64,000 bases of DNA from a virus. The position numbers and the translations under genes were made by a program. Positions 24,817 to 33,262 of the stretch are shown piece after piece. The notes under the pieces were generated by a model. The model ran no database searches. It worked only from the letters and a program-made list of their open reading frames with translations, and was not told the origin of the DNA. Location: IMG/VR virus record IMGVR_UViG_3300022839_000006, positions 144,231 through 208,230 of that record; one strand, written 5' to 3'. Within the stretch, counting starts at the first letter, position 1. Every line of letters begins with the position of its first letter.

Positions 24817-25971
24817 TTAGTCGGTTTCATTTATAATTTCCTCTATTTTATGTTCATATCCATTTAACATACCGTATCTTTCACAATATATCTTTATGAT
24901 GTTGTGTAAATTTTCAATCGAAGTTCTATACCACCCTCTATCTGTAAGAGGATCCTTGCTAACTTTATTTTTTAGTTTATACGCTTTAATAATTTTTATT
25001 TCTATACGTTTTGCAAGTTCTGTATTTGGAGTTTTAGTATTTAATTTTCTGGAGTATTTTCCGTATGTTTTTATTATTTCATCATCAGCTAAATCTTCTA
25101 ATAGATGTATCATGTCACTTGGTATTTTATTTCTTATATGACTTATTTTTCTGCTTTTTAGTGTTCTTTCTTTGTAATTTGGATCTTTCCAAAGTTCTGA
25201 AATGGCAGATCCATCAGAACCTCTGTATTTCCTATTTTTCATTTTTTCTATAAAGACTTCATCATTTTTCCAAAGACTTTTTAATTTTTTAGAAGCTTGT
25301 TCTTTTTTCTCTTTTGATCCATTTATTTTTTTCATAGTATTTTTGAAATTGTTAAAATCGCTTTCGGACATTTCAGAATATCTCTTATTCAGCGCATCTG
25401 AATATCTTTGTGTACCATTTATTATATTATACTCTATCATGTCTTTTGATTTTTGCTCTCGTCTTTCAGGTATCCACCACCTTTTTAATTGCTCTGATTT
25501 TTTAACACGATTTTCTGGAGAATTGCCAATGGCAGACATATTTTTAGAATGCCCATTGAGCATTTGTGCTCTGGCAATGTTTCTTCTTTTTTCTCTCCAG
25601 TCTTCATATTTTGGAGACTTTTTAAATTCTATCCACGCATTTTTTGTCGCCGTTGATATTATTTTTCTATATTCTTTTGATTCTCTGGTAGTTTTAGGAA
25701 GCATAAAGTTTAATGGTCTCGTAAATCTCCTTATTGGATACGCTTTTGACAATAGAAAATGTGCTTCCACGTGATCGGTATATGTTAAAGCATATACTAA
25801 ATCATTTGCGTATATACATCGTGGAATTATATGGTGATCTTCACAATATAATTCTGATGAAATCTTGTCTGTTTTATTTTCAAGAACAAAATCTATATAT
25901 TTTTCTAGTGTAGACTCGTCTGATGGATCACCCAAAAGTTCAACAAATTTATCAAATATGATCTTTTCCAA
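24817..25971 (-). CDS. HNH homing endonuclease inside uvsW
   Basis: 384 aa. The HNH core lies near residues 43-75: CEDHHIIPRCIY and YTDHVEAHFLLSKAY. The middle is very rich in Lys/Arg and contains repeated AIGNSPENRVKKSEQLKRWW-type DNA-binding segments (NUMOD-like). Codons are strongly AT-biased compared with neighbours, typical of mobile genes. It lies inside the uvsW interruption and has its own late-type promoter 22 bp upstream, as T4 intron endonucleases do. Confidence 0.9.
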   Translation of the reverse strand: MEKIIFDKFVELLGDPSDESTLEKYIDFVLENKTDKISSELYCEDHHIIPRCIYANDLVYALTYTDHVEAHFLLSKAYPIRRFTRPLNFMLPKTTRESKEYRKIISTATKNAWIEFKKSPKYEDWREKRRNIARAQMLNGHSKNMSAIGNSPENRVKKSEQLKRWWIPERREQKSKDMIEYNIINGTQRYSDALNKRYSEMSESDFNNFKNTMKKINGSKEKKEQASKKLKSLWKNDEVFIEKMKNRKYRGSDGSAISELWKDPNYKERTLKSRKISHIRNKIPSDMIHLLEDLADDEIIKTYGKYSRKLNTKTPNTELAKRIEIKIIKAYKLKNKVSKDPLTDRGWYRTSIENLHNIIKIYCERYGMLNGYEHKIEEIINETD

Positions 25972-25992
25972 TATAATACTCCTTATAGGTAT

Positions 25993-26000
25993 TATTTATC
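25993..26000 (-). promoter_or_regulatory. Late promoter (GATAAATA) for the HNH gene
   Basis: Minus strand GATAAATA, 22 bp before the ATG at 25971. Late transcription of intron-borne endonucleases is known in T4. Confidence 0.6.
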
Positions 26001-26012
26001 AAAGATGACATT

Positions 26013-27365
26013 TCAACCGCCATTAGCTTTATTTTTTATCCAATTTTCGGAAATGTCAGAATTTTCGGTTATATTTTTTCCTAAACAGACAGATCCGTCA
26101 GTAAGAATTACTTGTTCATCTTCTTCTATTTCAAGTTTATGTTCACCGAAAAAAAGAACTACCATTGTTTTGTTATCATTTTCGATTAAATGTCGAATTC
26201 GTTCTCGTTCTTCTCCTTTGGTATCTCCGTAGATGAAGTGAAGATTTGTATCTGGGCTTTCAAGCATTGGAGCAAGAACCTTACCATGCTTCTCTACAAG
26301 TTCAAACAAAATAAGATTGTTCTGACCTTTGAGTGACCATACGAGATTGCGTATGAATGTGTTTCTCTTACTGCTATTTATGATGAACTCGCGCTCTGCA
26401 TGGTAACGCTCTTCTTTTTTCAGCTTCTTAATTGCCTTTGAGAACGTTGACCGTGTCTGTGCAGGATGTTTGAGAACAATTGCTTTGACATTAAATGTTG
26501 CAACTGTACCACTATCAATTAGGTCCTTTGTCGATACATATCTCTTAACATTTCCAAATAGTCCTGTCAAGATTAAAACGTGTGTTTTAGAATCAGAGGA
26601 GATGGTACCAGTAAAGCCAAATCTGTAGGGAGCTTCAGTGCATTTTTCCATGATCTGGGTAAGCGACTTGCCTGTAAACAAATGTGCCTCATCACCCATC
26701 ACAACGCGGAATTGGTCAAACCACTCCTTTTGTAACGGTCCTAACGACTGCCATGTTGATATTACAATTTGTGCCGAGGTGTTTTTATCAACACCCCCTT
26801 GGATCTTGTATATCAAACTTGGATCACAGCCATAATCGATGAAGTCTCCTGCCATCTGATGTACAAGGGAAATTGTTGGGACAATTATTAGAACACGGTG
26901 TTGAAAGGCAGAAATGTAGTGGTGAGATATTAAATACTGCATGAACGATTTGCCACTAGAAGTTGGCGAAAGAGATAGGGTTCTCTTTTTACGAATGGCA
27001 TTAACAATGTAGTCGTTTTGATACTCACGAAGCTCGAGCTTCGTCCCTGTTTCTTTTGCTAGTTGGTATCCGTAGTCATCAGGAACATTTGGTTCGTCGC
27101 ATATTTCTTTGTCTACAATCAGATCATACGATCTGATTTCACAAAATTGTCGAAGCTGATCGATTAGACCTATGTGGAGATAAGGCTTGAATGGGGTGAT
27201 CAGGCGAATGTACCCATCCCAAACCTTCGCCTTGTACTTCGGTGAGAATTGATAGTTTGCAGGTTGGAAGGCAAAGAATTCCATCAACTCTTGCATTATG
27301 CTCACATCAGCGATTACCTTCATGTGAACTTCGTTCATTTTCTCAACTCGAATTGTATCAGTCAC
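26013..27365 (-). CDS. uvsW: UvsW helicase, N-terminal part (exon 1 plus read-through into the insert)
   Basis: UvsW unwinds branched DNA and switches origin to recombination-dependent replication. 450 aa, of which about 404 are UvsW: an N-terminal domain (FFAFQPANYQFSPKYKAKVW), motif Q REYQNDYIVNAI, Walker A LSPTSSGKSFMQYL near residue 129, motif II MGDEAHLF near 222 and motif III GFTGTISS near 249. The last 45 residues after NKTMVVL are read from the insert. A GTG start at 27365 is preferred because the distance to the first domain matches T4 UvsW. It lies 6 bp after uvsY. Confidence 0.93.
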   Translation of the reverse strand: MTDTIRVEKMNEVHMKVIADVSIMQELMEFFAFQPANYQFSPKYKAKVWDGYIRLITPFKPYLHIGLIDQLRQFCEIRSYDLIVDKEICDEPNVPDDYGYQLAKETGTKLELREYQNDYIVNAIRKKRTLSLSPTSSGKSFMQYLISHHYISAFQHRVLIIVPTISLVHQMAGDFIDYGCDPSLIYKIQGGVDKNTSAQIVISTWQSLGPLQKEWFDQFRVVMGDEAHLFTGKSLTQIMEKCTEAPYRFGFTGTISSDSKTHVLILTGLFGNVKRYVSTKDLIDSGTVATFNVKAIVLKHPAQTRSTFSKAIKKLKKEERYHAEREFIINSSKRNTFIRNLVWSLKGQNNLILFELVEKHGKVLAPMLESPDTNLHFIYGDTKGEERERIRHLIENDNKTMVVLFFGEHKLEIEEDEQVILTDGSVCLGKNITENSDISENWIKNKANGG

Positions 27366-27371
27366 GGTATA

Positions 27372-27809
27372 TTAATAGCCTCCGTTTTGGAATTTCTGAA
27401 AGTCGATCATGTTCTTTATGATGAAGTTTCTGTTATTTATCTGCTTGATTACATCTTCAAGAAACTTAGCCATTCCTGTATAGTAATCGATCTGTAGGGA
27501 CAATTTAATTACCTCCTTGTCAGAGTGAATATATTTATCCATGTCGCTCCGAAGTATTTTCAAAGGGTTTGGCTTCCACCCACGCTCCTTCAAATCTTCC
27601 ATGGCCATCGTACCGTTGTAATATTCTATCTTGTCCTTCTCAAGGACCTTTAGGTCCGCTTTAAGTTTATTAGCTTTCATTACAGCACGGTAGTATATTT
27701 TATAGTATTTTGCGTGTAGTCCAGGGATCTTCCCCGACTCTTGCGACAAGTTAGTTTCGTTTATTGTTGCGTCTTGGGCCCACATCTCTTCATATTTTTC
27801 AATGTCCAT
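27372..27809 (-). CDS. uvsY: Recombination mediator UvsY
   Basis: Loads UvsX recombinase onto gp32-covered single strands. The 145-aa protein matches T4 UvsY: YEEMWAQDATINETNLSQES, GLHAKYYKIYYRAVMKANKL, EYYNGTMAMEDLKERGWKP, and a C-terminal INNRNFIIKNMIDFQKFQNG. Length is near T4's 137. It directly precedes uvsW. UvsX itself is not in this window. Confidence 0.93.
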   Translation of the reverse strand: MDIEKYEEMWAQDATINETNLSQESGKIPGLHAKYYKIYYRAVMKANKLKADLKVLEKDKIEYYNGTMAMEDLKERGWKPNPLKILRSDMDKYIHSDKEVIKLSLQIDYYTGMAKFLEDVIKQINNRNFIIKNMIDFQKFQNGGY

Positions 27810-27827
27810 AAATTCAATCCTATCATA

Positions 27828-28328
27828 TTATTTTGGTATCTTTTCAATTGTGAACGAGTCGTATTGAAACGTCGCCGTCGCTTGAGGGTATGTGACGTCT
27901 GAATCAGTTACATTTAACGAGACATCGCTCAGCGACGTTGGAAAGCAATTTATATATTTCACAAGAATGTTTGAGTTCTTCTTGCTGTTCATTACTGTAA
28001 TTGTAATGTCCGAAAACAGTCTTTGTACAGTATTCTGTATTTTCTCATATTGACTGTGGTTGCTTGGAAATGCTGAACCGACAATCCAATCAAAAATCTC
28101 CACGTAGTTGTTCATGTCTTCATCGATTATAAAAACAAGATCTAGATTTGAGTATGTTACGTTGCTAGGAGTCTGAAATACGGGGTTGAATCGTGTAGGC
28201 TGCACAATTGGTGATGTGCTGATGCTTGGGATCGAGGACTGTTGCGCGAAGAACTCAACATTAGGTAGCCTCTTTATTGCTACTCTAAATTCAATTGGTG
28301 AAAAATAGTTCGGTACTATTGTTGACAT
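27828..28328 (-). CDS. Tail-tube (gp19-family-like) structural protein
   Basis: 166 aa of beta-rich sequence: FRVAIKRLPNVEFFAQQSS, NVTYSNLDLVFIIDEDMNNY, FDWIVGSAFPSNHSQYEKI, then NCFPTSLSDVSLNVTDSDV and ATFQYDSFTIEKI. This is the pattern of T4-like tail-tube and related proteins found beside uvsY in marine T4-like phages. Which tube-fold protein it is (gp19 itself or a baseplate relative) cannot be decided here. A late promoter lies 48 bp upstream. Confidence 0.68.
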   Translation of the reverse strand: MSTIVPNYFSPIEFRVAIKRLPNVEFFAQQSSIPSISTSPIVQPTRFNPVFQTPSNVTYSNLDLVFIIDEDMNNYVEIFDWIVGSAFPSNHSQYEKIQNTVQRLFSDITITVMNSKKNSNILVKYINCFPTSLSDVSLNVTDSDVTYPQATATFQYDSFTIEKIPK

Positions 28329-28375
28329 GATATCCTGTTCCCTGTTGACTAAGCAATTTCAGACGACTACAGTGT

Positions 28376-28383
28376 TATTTATG
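28376..28383 (-). promoter_or_regulatory. Late promoter (CATAAATA) for the tail gene
   Basis: Minus strand CATAAATA, 48 bp upstream of the tail-tube-like ATG at 28328, in the divergent region where transcription changes direction. Confidence 0.6.
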
Positions 28384-28405
28384 TTTAAAGATGAAGGACG
28401 ACCTG

Positions 28406-28651
28406 ATGAAACAGAAGCGACACGACTTTCATATAATCAGCGGAGACAGAGTCGAAGATGCTCGAGGAAATGTGTACTTGATTACAAGCATTACGGAGCC
28501 TGTCGGATATCGATGGTGTGAACCGTATGTAGGTAGGACGGTCAATTTGGTTTGTGTGTCAGGACCAAATACTACAAGCACTCGTGCTATTGAACACAAA
28601 GTGTTGGATGGCATGTCACAGAGCTCTAAACTGTGGAAGTGTAACACCTAA
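28406..28651 (+). CDS. Hypothetical 81-aa protein
   Basis: First gene of the rightward half. MKQKRHDFHIISGDRVEDAR; the middle (GNVYLITSITEPVGYRWCEP) looks like a small beta barrel. The start at 28406 has GAAGGA 7 nt upstream; an in-frame ATG at 28391 has no ribosome site. Unrecognised. Confidence 0.6.
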   Translation: MKQKRHDFHIISGDRVEDARGNVYLITSITEPVGYRWCEPYVGRTVNLVCVSGPNTTSTRAIEHKVLDGMSQSSKLWKCNT

Positions 28652-28680
28652 CATACCACAATTTCAAGAAAAAACAACCG

Positions 28681-28709
28681 TTGACCACGTGTTCTATAAC
28701 ATGTATATA
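28681..28709 (+). promoter_or_regulatory. Early-type promoter
   Basis: GTTGACC, 17-bp spacer, TATATA, 32 bp before the lipoprotein gene. Confidence 0.75.
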
Positions 28710-28740
28710 AAACTTATAACAAACGTGAAAGAAAACCAAA

Positions 28741-28935
28741 ATGAAATGTGCAATCATCACTTCCGTCCTGCTTCTATCAGCTTGTTCTTCGCCATCGATT
28801 ACAGACCTCGATAAACGCCTTCGTGCCGAGGAAGATTTCCGCTCACACCAAATGTATCTCGAAGAACTGTACACTAAACATGACCCTGAGTTTGTAGATG
28901 ACTGCATCTACCACAATCTCAGTTGTGAGTTTTGA
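28741..28935 (+). CDS. Small lipoprotein
   Basis: 64 aa: MKCAIITSVLLLSACSSPSI has a signal peptide and the lipobox LSAC, so the mature protein would start at Cys15 and be lipid-anchored. The rest is acidic and helical (LDKRLRAEEDFRSHQMYLEE), ending NLSCEF. Size and form fit an outer-membrane spanin subunit or a superinfection-exclusion lipoprotein. No partner inner-membrane spanin is seen next to it. Confidence 0.72.
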   Translation: MKCAIITSVLLLSACSSPSITDLDKRLRAEEDFRSHQMYLEELYTKHDPEFVDDCIYHNLSCEF

Positions 28936-28993
28936 AACGACACGTGCTAGAAATAACAGCAAAAGAAGACATATTACAAAAGAGGGCGTGGAA

Positions 28994-30235
28994 ATGAAAA
29001 AATATCTTGTAGGTGGTGCAGTTCGCGACATGCAAATGGGTATTGAGCCTAAAGATCTAGATTATGTTGTAGTAGGTGCTACACATGAACAAATGATTGC
29101 TAGTGGGTTCGAGCACGTTGGTGCCGATTTCCCCGTGTTTCTACATCCTGTTACGAGTGATGAGTATGCGCTGGCACGACGTGAAAAGAAGACAGGCGTA
29201 GGATACGTCGGATTCACGTCTGAATTTGGTGTGGGTGTGACCCTGGAGGAGGATCTAGGGAGGAGAGACATTACTGTTAACAGCATGGCATATGACATTG
29301 ATGAAGGACTAATCGATCCGTTCAACGGTCAAGACGATGTTGCTAACAAAGTTCTTCGTCATACCGGCACTGCCTTTGTTGAAGATCCTGTTCGTGTTCT
29401 CCGGATCGCACGACTTCGCGCACGATTTGGCTCGGAGTGGACAGTTGCACCTGAGACAAAGGTTCTAATTTATCGTATGGCCAAATCGGGCATTCTCAAT
29501 GAGCTGCAAGCAGATCGTGTGTGGAAAGAAATGAGCCGTGCACTGATGGAGCCAAATCCACAGCTTTTCTTTGACACACTACTTGAGTGTGATGCGCTTC
29601 ATGTTATATTTCCTGAAATCTACAAACTGCTGACCGCACTGGAAAGTAACCGTTGGCACCCAGAGAAAACAGCGCTAGCACATACAATGCTTGTGCTCGA
29701 GCAATCTGCAAGGTTTGATTTTCCTCTTGATGTACGCTTTGCGTGTCTCGTTCATGACATTGGAAAGGGACTCACACGTTTTGAGAATCTTCCAAGTCAC
29801 TTTGGCCATGATGTCAATGGGGTGGCTCTTGTAGAAGCGTTTGCAAACCGAATTTCAGTTCCTGCAAAAATTCGTGACCACGCGAAGAAGGCAACACGCT
29901 ACCATATGAGCATGCATAAACTCAGTACGTTGAACGACAAGACGTTTGTTAAGATGTTTGATGCTATGAGTGTTAAGAACGACCCACGCAGCGTAGAGGT
30001 TTTACTTTGCGTTGGTATTTGCGACGAGAGAGGACGTCTTGGCTCTGAAAACAATTCTATTGACCACCTCAACGATCTGACCACGTTGTTTGAAGCATAT
30101 GACAGCGTGAAGTTTACTAATGTTTTCCCAAACGGTCAAACAAACGTCAACAAGATCAAAGACGGAATGTTCAAGGCGAGAATCCAAGCGATTAAATCAG
30201 CCAGAGCCTCTATCCGATCTGATTGTAAATTATAA
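28994..30235 (+). CDS. cca: CCA-adding tRNA nucleotidyltransferase
   Basis: Adds or repairs the 3' CCA of tRNAs. The 413-aa protein starts MKKYLVGGAVRDMQMGIEPK with the GGxVRD motif, then DLDYVVVGAT (catalytic D-x-D), EDLGRRDITVNSMAYD, and DPVRVLRIARLRARFG. The C-terminal half has an HD domain (HDIGKG near residue 253), as in E. coli Cca. The start at 28994 follows GAGG. Phage copies are rare. A role in maturing or repairing the unusual tRNAs of this phage is likely, since some lack an encoded CCA. Confidence 0.94.
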   Translation: MKKYLVGGAVRDMQMGIEPKDLDYVVVGATHEQMIASGFEHVGADFPVFLHPVTSDEYALARREKKTGVGYVGFTSEFGVGVTLEEDLGRRDITVNSMAYDIDEGLIDPFNGQDDVANKVLRHTGTAFVEDPVRVLRIARLRARFGSEWTVAPETKVLIYRMAKSGILNELQADRVWKEMSRALMEPNPQLFFDTLLECDALHVIFPEIYKLLTALESNRWHPEKTALAHTMLVLEQSARFDFPLDVRFACLVHDIGKGLTRFENLPSHFGHDVNGVALVEAFANRISVPAKIRDHAKKATRYHMSMHKLSTLNDKTFVKMFDAMSVKNDPRSVEVLLCVGICDERGRLGSENNSIDHLNDLTTLFEAYDSVKFTNVFPNGQTNVNKIKDGMFKARIQAIKSARASIRSDCKL

Positions 30236-30238
30236 ATA
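30231..30238 (+). promoter_or_regulatory. Late promoter TATAAATA
   Basis: Perfect T4 late consensus overlapping the end of cca, 31 bp before the next ATG. Confidence 0.75.
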
Positions 30239-30268
30239 AAGCACATACTTTACAAGAGGCTTACTCCA

Positions 30269-30889
30269 ATGATGTCATTTAAACAGCACGTGAATGAAAA
30301 CTATAAGAATTTTATAGGACCTGTAGAAACAAGAATTCAACGTGAGAAGTGGATTGATCGGGTGTGGGACATCGTACAGAAGTCTTACGCACCGATTGGT
30401 GGAATTCAAGGTAGCGGTTTTGGCTCTAAAAAAGATATGATCGAAAAGATCCCCTTTTGGAAATTGTACACAAAAGGGGATAACCTTGTGGCTGCAGCCT
30501 TCTATAAAGATAAAGGCGGCAGAAAGTCAGTGGCAATTGCCACTGACGGGTCCGATCTTGGTAAGAAAGTTGTTGGAGATATTTTTAAGGCGTCTCTTGG
30601 TGTTTCATATGGTGAAAAGTCAGGACCTTCTCTTGCAATGATGATAAAAACAGTCCCGTGGGACGTGTTGCAGAACTTCATGCTTACACCAAAGCAAATA
30701 TCAAAAATTAGTAGCGTGGACGTAATGACAGTGGCAGAGTTTGGTGTAGAACAATTGAACACGAAAGACAAATTAACGTACGACAAATTTCCTCAATTAC
30801 GTCCTTTCTTCTACATCAGATCACTTGGCGGTGAGATGCATCTGAAAGCTGCTATGGGAACTCCAAATCTTGGTATAATGTCAAAATAG
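30269..30889 (+). CDS. Hypothetical 206-aa late protein
   Basis: Begins MMSFKQHVNENYKNFIGPV, the SFKQHVNE-type N-terminus frequent in T4-like phage virion-associated proteins. The body (KWIDRVWDIVQKSYAPIGGI, DNLVAAAFYKDKGGRKSVAI) resembles GNAT-fold proteins described in such phages, but I see no clear acetyl-CoA motif. A perfect late promoter precedes it. A small inverted repeat inside the gene near 30451-30483 is probably incidental. Confidence 0.65.
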   Translation: MMSFKQHVNENYKNFIGPVETRIQREKWIDRVWDIVQKSYAPIGGIQGSGFGSKKDMIEKIPFWKLYTKGDNLVAAAFYKDKGGRKSVAIATDGSDLGKKVVGDIFKASLGVSYGEKSGPSLAMMIKTVPWDVLQNFMLTPKQISKISSVDVMTVAEFGVEQLNTKDKLTYDKFPQLRPFFYIRSLGGEMHLKAAMGTPNLGIMSK

Positions 30890-30891
30890 CG

Positions 30892-30920
30892 TTGACGTCT
30901 GTCTGTATTCAGCTTATAGA
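30892..30920 (+). promoter_or_regulatory. Early-type promoter
   Basis: GTTGACG, 17-bp spacer, TATAGA, 22 bp before the esterase-like gene. Confidence 0.75.
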
Positions 30921-30941
30921 TACACACAAGGAGACCGCACA

Positions 30942-31526
30942 ATGTATTACATTTACTTACACGGCTTTAATTCGGCATACGGATCAGATTCGCAGAAGGT
31001 TGTAGATCTATCTACAATTGGTGAAGTCTCGGGTATTACGTACGACACCTTTGATACGTTCTCGAACATATTTAAGTACATCGTCAGCCAAGTTCCTGAT
31101 TCCTCAGACGTTGTGTTTGTTGGAACGTCACTCGGTGGTTTCTGGGCTGCGCAGATGGGTCACTACTTTGGTGTTCCGTCTATCATAATTAATCCGTGTA
31201 CTGACCCGTTTACAATGCTTCGTAAGTATGTAGGAATGCCGCAAGTGAACTACCAGACGGGCGAAGAGCAGGTTTTAACGGACCGTGACGTAGATACCTA
31301 TTACACAGCTCCGTTGAAGAGTTGTAAAAAAACGTTTGGTGTACTTCCTCTAGTGTTACTTGATATGGGTGATGCAGTCATCGCTTCGCGCGAAACGGTG
31401 GTCACTCTTGAAGGGTTCCCAACCAATACATGGGAAGGTGGGAGTCACCGGTTTGAACACATGAAGGAAGCACTCGAACACATCGCTGCGTATGTCAATC
31501 ACGCCTCATACGTCTGTAACACATAA
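30942..31526 (+). CDS. YqiA-like alpha/beta-hydrolase (putative esterase)
   Basis: 194 aa: MYYIYLHGFNSAYGSDSQK, nucleophile elbow FVGTSLGGFWAAQMG (Ser in GTSLGG), PSIIINPCTDPF, LVLLDMGDAVI (Asp), and GGSHRFEHMKEAL (His). This is the UPF0227/YqiA family of small esterases. Substrate unknown; T4-like marine phages carry such genes among early accessory genes. Confidence 0.83.
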   Translation: MYYIYLHGFNSAYGSDSQKVVDLSTIGEVSGITYDTFDTFSNIFKYIVSQVPDSSDVVFVGTSLGGFWAAQMGHYFGVPSIIINPCTDPFTMLRKYVGMPQVNYQTGEEQVLTDRDVDTYYTAPLKSCKKTFGVLPLVLLDMGDAVIASRETVVTLEGFPTNTWEGGSHRFEHMKEALEHIAAYVNHASYVCNT

Positions 31527-31556
31527 CACACATGTAGTACAGATAAGGCAAGAAAA

Positions 31557-31670
31557 ATGTTTGAGGCTGCTTGCATGATATTCTGTAAAGAAAAGACTGT
31601 TGATGGAATAATGAGTATCTATAACATCATTGAAGAGGAAGCAGTTGCTCTTGTTGAAGCATGCAAGTAA
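31557..31670 (+). CDS. Hypothetical 37-aa protein
   Basis: MFEAACMIFCKEKTVDGIMS, then IEEEAVALVEACK. AAGG lies 7 nt upstream. Helical and acidic. Unrecognised. Confidence 0.45.
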   Translation: MFEAACMIFCKEKTVDGIMSIYNIIEEEAVALVEACK

Positions 31671-31716
31671 CATCAACACCAACCCACGTTCCCCACACAA
31701 TGAAAGCGAATATAAC

Positions 31717-31902
31717 ATGTATAGTGTCTTTTTTACTCGGCCATACTCTAACAAACCGCAATCTGCCAAGTGTCGCACGTATGCGCGTGCTCTGGATCGT
31801 CTTGACGAGGAACTGTCAAACGGCTCTGTCAAGTGCCAAATGGTTTATCGAGACACAGACGAGTCTCTTGAGCGTGAGGAACAATTCCTCTACGAAGATT
31901 GA
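31717..31902 (+). CDS. Hypothetical 61-aa protein
   Basis: MYSVFFTRPYSNKPQSAKCR, ending SLEREEQFLYED. The ribosome site is weak. A second frame through the same DNA (31661-31951) is also open; this frame is chosen because its composition looks protein-like. Confidence 0.45.
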   Translation: MYSVFFTRPYSNKPQSAKCRTYARALDRLDEELSNGSVKCQMVYRDTDESLEREEQFLYED

Positions 31903-31961
31903 AAGTGTTGATCCCCATGAGTTAAACAAGTATCTATGTTTTAAGCGATGAAAGGCTTCAA

Positions 31962-32138
31962 ATGCAAAAAGAAACACGAGCTCTGATTCATACAATCAAC
32001 AACAATTATTTCACACCTATCAGTTTGTATTCTAAAACTGATAGGGTGGTGGCGAAACTCTGTCCCAAAATTGGGAACACAGAAGGTAAAAAGTACATCC
32101 GCATTTCTTTAAACGGATCTGCGTGGACGGGAGCTTGA
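31962..32138 (+). CDS. Hypothetical 58-aa protein upstream of the TilS-like gene
   Basis: MQKETRALIHTINNNYFTPI, ending LNGSAWTGA, with AAAGG at good distance. It overlaps the GTG start of the next gene by 16 bp, so the two are probably coupled. Basic; resembles a small nucleic-acid-binding protein, but that is a guess. Confidence 0.5.
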   Translation: MQKETRALIHTINNNYFTPISLYSKTDRVVAKLCPKIGNTEGKKYIRISLNGSAWTGA

Positions 32139-32743
32139 TTAAAATTCAAGGGAAAATTGACCGTGAAGTAAACGTTGCCTGCTCAGGTGGAATCGACTCC
32201 ATGGCTGTTGTCGACTTCCTGATGCAAAACCACAAAGTGAATTTGTTGTTTTTTGATCATGGCACAGAGACATCAACAGATGCAAGAAACTTCATCACAG
32301 AAAAATTCACACAAAGAGAGTTTTCTGATGATACGCGTGTCGAATTTGGCAACGTCCAAAACACAAAATCGAAATCAGAATCGTGGGAAGAGTACTGGAG
32401 GAATGAACGGTATGCGTGGTTCCACTCATTTGACAGCCCTGTTATTACCTGCCACCATCTTGACGATTGTGTTGAAACGTGGCTGTGGTCATCCATTCAC
32501 GGGAATGGTAAGATTATCCCATATGCAAACCTAAACGTCATCCGTCCGTTCCGCCAGAACAGAAAAGCAGAATTTGCCAACTGGGCAAGACGTAAAGATG
32601 TGTCATGGATCGAAGACGTGTCCAATCAAGATGTGAAATATATGAGAAACTTCATTCGTCGTGATCTGATGCCAAAAGCATTGGTTGTCAACCCTGGACT
32701 GCACAAAGTTGTGGAAAAGAAGGTTGGGGCAGATGCACCCTAA
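32123..32743 (+). CDS. tilS: TilS-like tRNA(Ile)-lysidine synthetase (PP-loop ATPase)
   Basis: Cellular TilS changes C34 of tRNA-Ile(CAU) to lysidine so that it reads AUA. The 206-aa protein has the PP-loop VACSGGIDSMAVVDFL near residue 18, ITCHHLDDCVETWLW near 108 and the TilS signature SWIEDVSNQDVKYMRNFIRR near 160. Only the N-terminal catalytic domain is present (E. coli TilS has about 430 aa), as in other short TilS forms. A GTG start is used. The phage encodes a CAU tRNA at 45140, the expected substrate. Confidence 0.82.
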   Translation: MDGSLIKIQGKIDREVNVACSGGIDSMAVVDFLMQNHKVNLLFFDHGTETSTDARNFITEKFTQREFSDDTRVEFGNVQNTKSKSESWEEYWRNERYAWFHSFDSPVITCHHLDDCVETWLWSSIHGNGKIIPYANLNVIRPFRQNRKAEFANWARRKDVSWIEDVSNQDVKYMRNFIRRDLMPKALVVNPGLHKVVEKKVGADAP

Positions 32744-32903
32744 CGACGACGAGTATCAACAGTTCAAGCAATCTTTTTGGTTGTGGTTTGATGGGATGTC
32801 GATTGGAGAGAAAGAAAAGTTTTGGAGTTATAAAGATGACATGTCCGAAACGAACTACTACTTCTCTATGTGGTCAAAAATTAACAAGGACAACTACAAA
32901 TGA
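32733..32903 (+). CDS. Hypothetical 56-aa protein
   Basis: MHPNDDEYQQFKQSFWLWFD; aromatic-rich. It overlaps the end of the TilS-like gene by 11 bp, and its own stop overlaps the next ATG. Part of a tightly packed run of genes. Unrecognised. Confidence 0.6.
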   Translation: MHPNDDEYQQFKQSFWLWFDGMSIGEKEKFWSYKDDMSETNYYFSMWSKINKDNYK

Positions 32904-33262
32904 AACCTCTAATTCACGCGCGGAACTCAGTTAAGCGATACGGCGGAACAGTTGAAGATTATCTCGAAGTTCACAACTGGCTCGACAGTACAAAAGCGTC
33001 CACAGCAAATTTTTACCATCGAGCAATTCTCCACAATACGTTTGGAATCTTCCTTTGTGAGCAGTTGTTTGGCGTGTACGTTACTAATACAGATGGCAAG
33101 CAAGTATCTGTACGGGACGTTGCCGAGGATCATGTCAAAGAAGATTGTCAAGGTAGGATCCCTACCATCGATCAGTGGCTTGGGGACTTGCCACCACAAG
33201 ATTGGATGGTCGGCAAAGGTTTGCGAAAGCACATAATGAGTATAGGAATGGAGGCTGATTAA
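32900..33262 (+). CDS. DUF6915-type phage protein
   Basis: 120 aa: HARNSVKRYGGTVEDYLEVH, FYHRAILHNTFGIFLCEQLF, VTNTDGKQVSVRDVAEDHV and GRIPTIDQWL. This conserved pattern, with many histidines, is found in many phages and is, to my recollection, DUF6915. No function is known. Starts four bases inside the previous gene (ATGA). Confidence 0.72.
   Translation: MKPLIHARNSVKRYGGTVEDYLEVHNWLDSTKASTANFYHRAILHNTFGIFLCEQLFGVYVTNTDGKQVSVRDVAEDHVKEDCQGRIPTIDQWLGDLPPQDWMVGKGLRKHIMSIGMEAD

Larger units (their letters stand above)
24773..26154 (-). mobile_element. Intron or endonuclease insertion in uvsW (about 1.38 kb)
   Basis: The uvsW reading matches the family up to NKTMVVL (ending at 26154) and again from about 24772. 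The roughly 1380 bp between hold an HNH endonuclease gene. If exon 1 ends at ..GTTCTT and exon 2 starts at CTTCGTATGG, the last exon base is U and the last intron base is G, as in group I introns. The joined frame is then open (MVVLLRMEHFSTGVS). I did not fold the RNA, so the intron class is not proven; insertion of a freestanding homing gene that splits uvsW is the alternative. The insert is visibly more AT-rich than its flanks. Confidence 0.65.

Noticed and set aside
25202-25774. Plus-strand 190-codon hydrophobic frame opposite the HNH gene
   Set aside because: Antisense of a lysine-rich AT-rich gene gives Phe/Leu/Ser-rich frames; no ribosome site.
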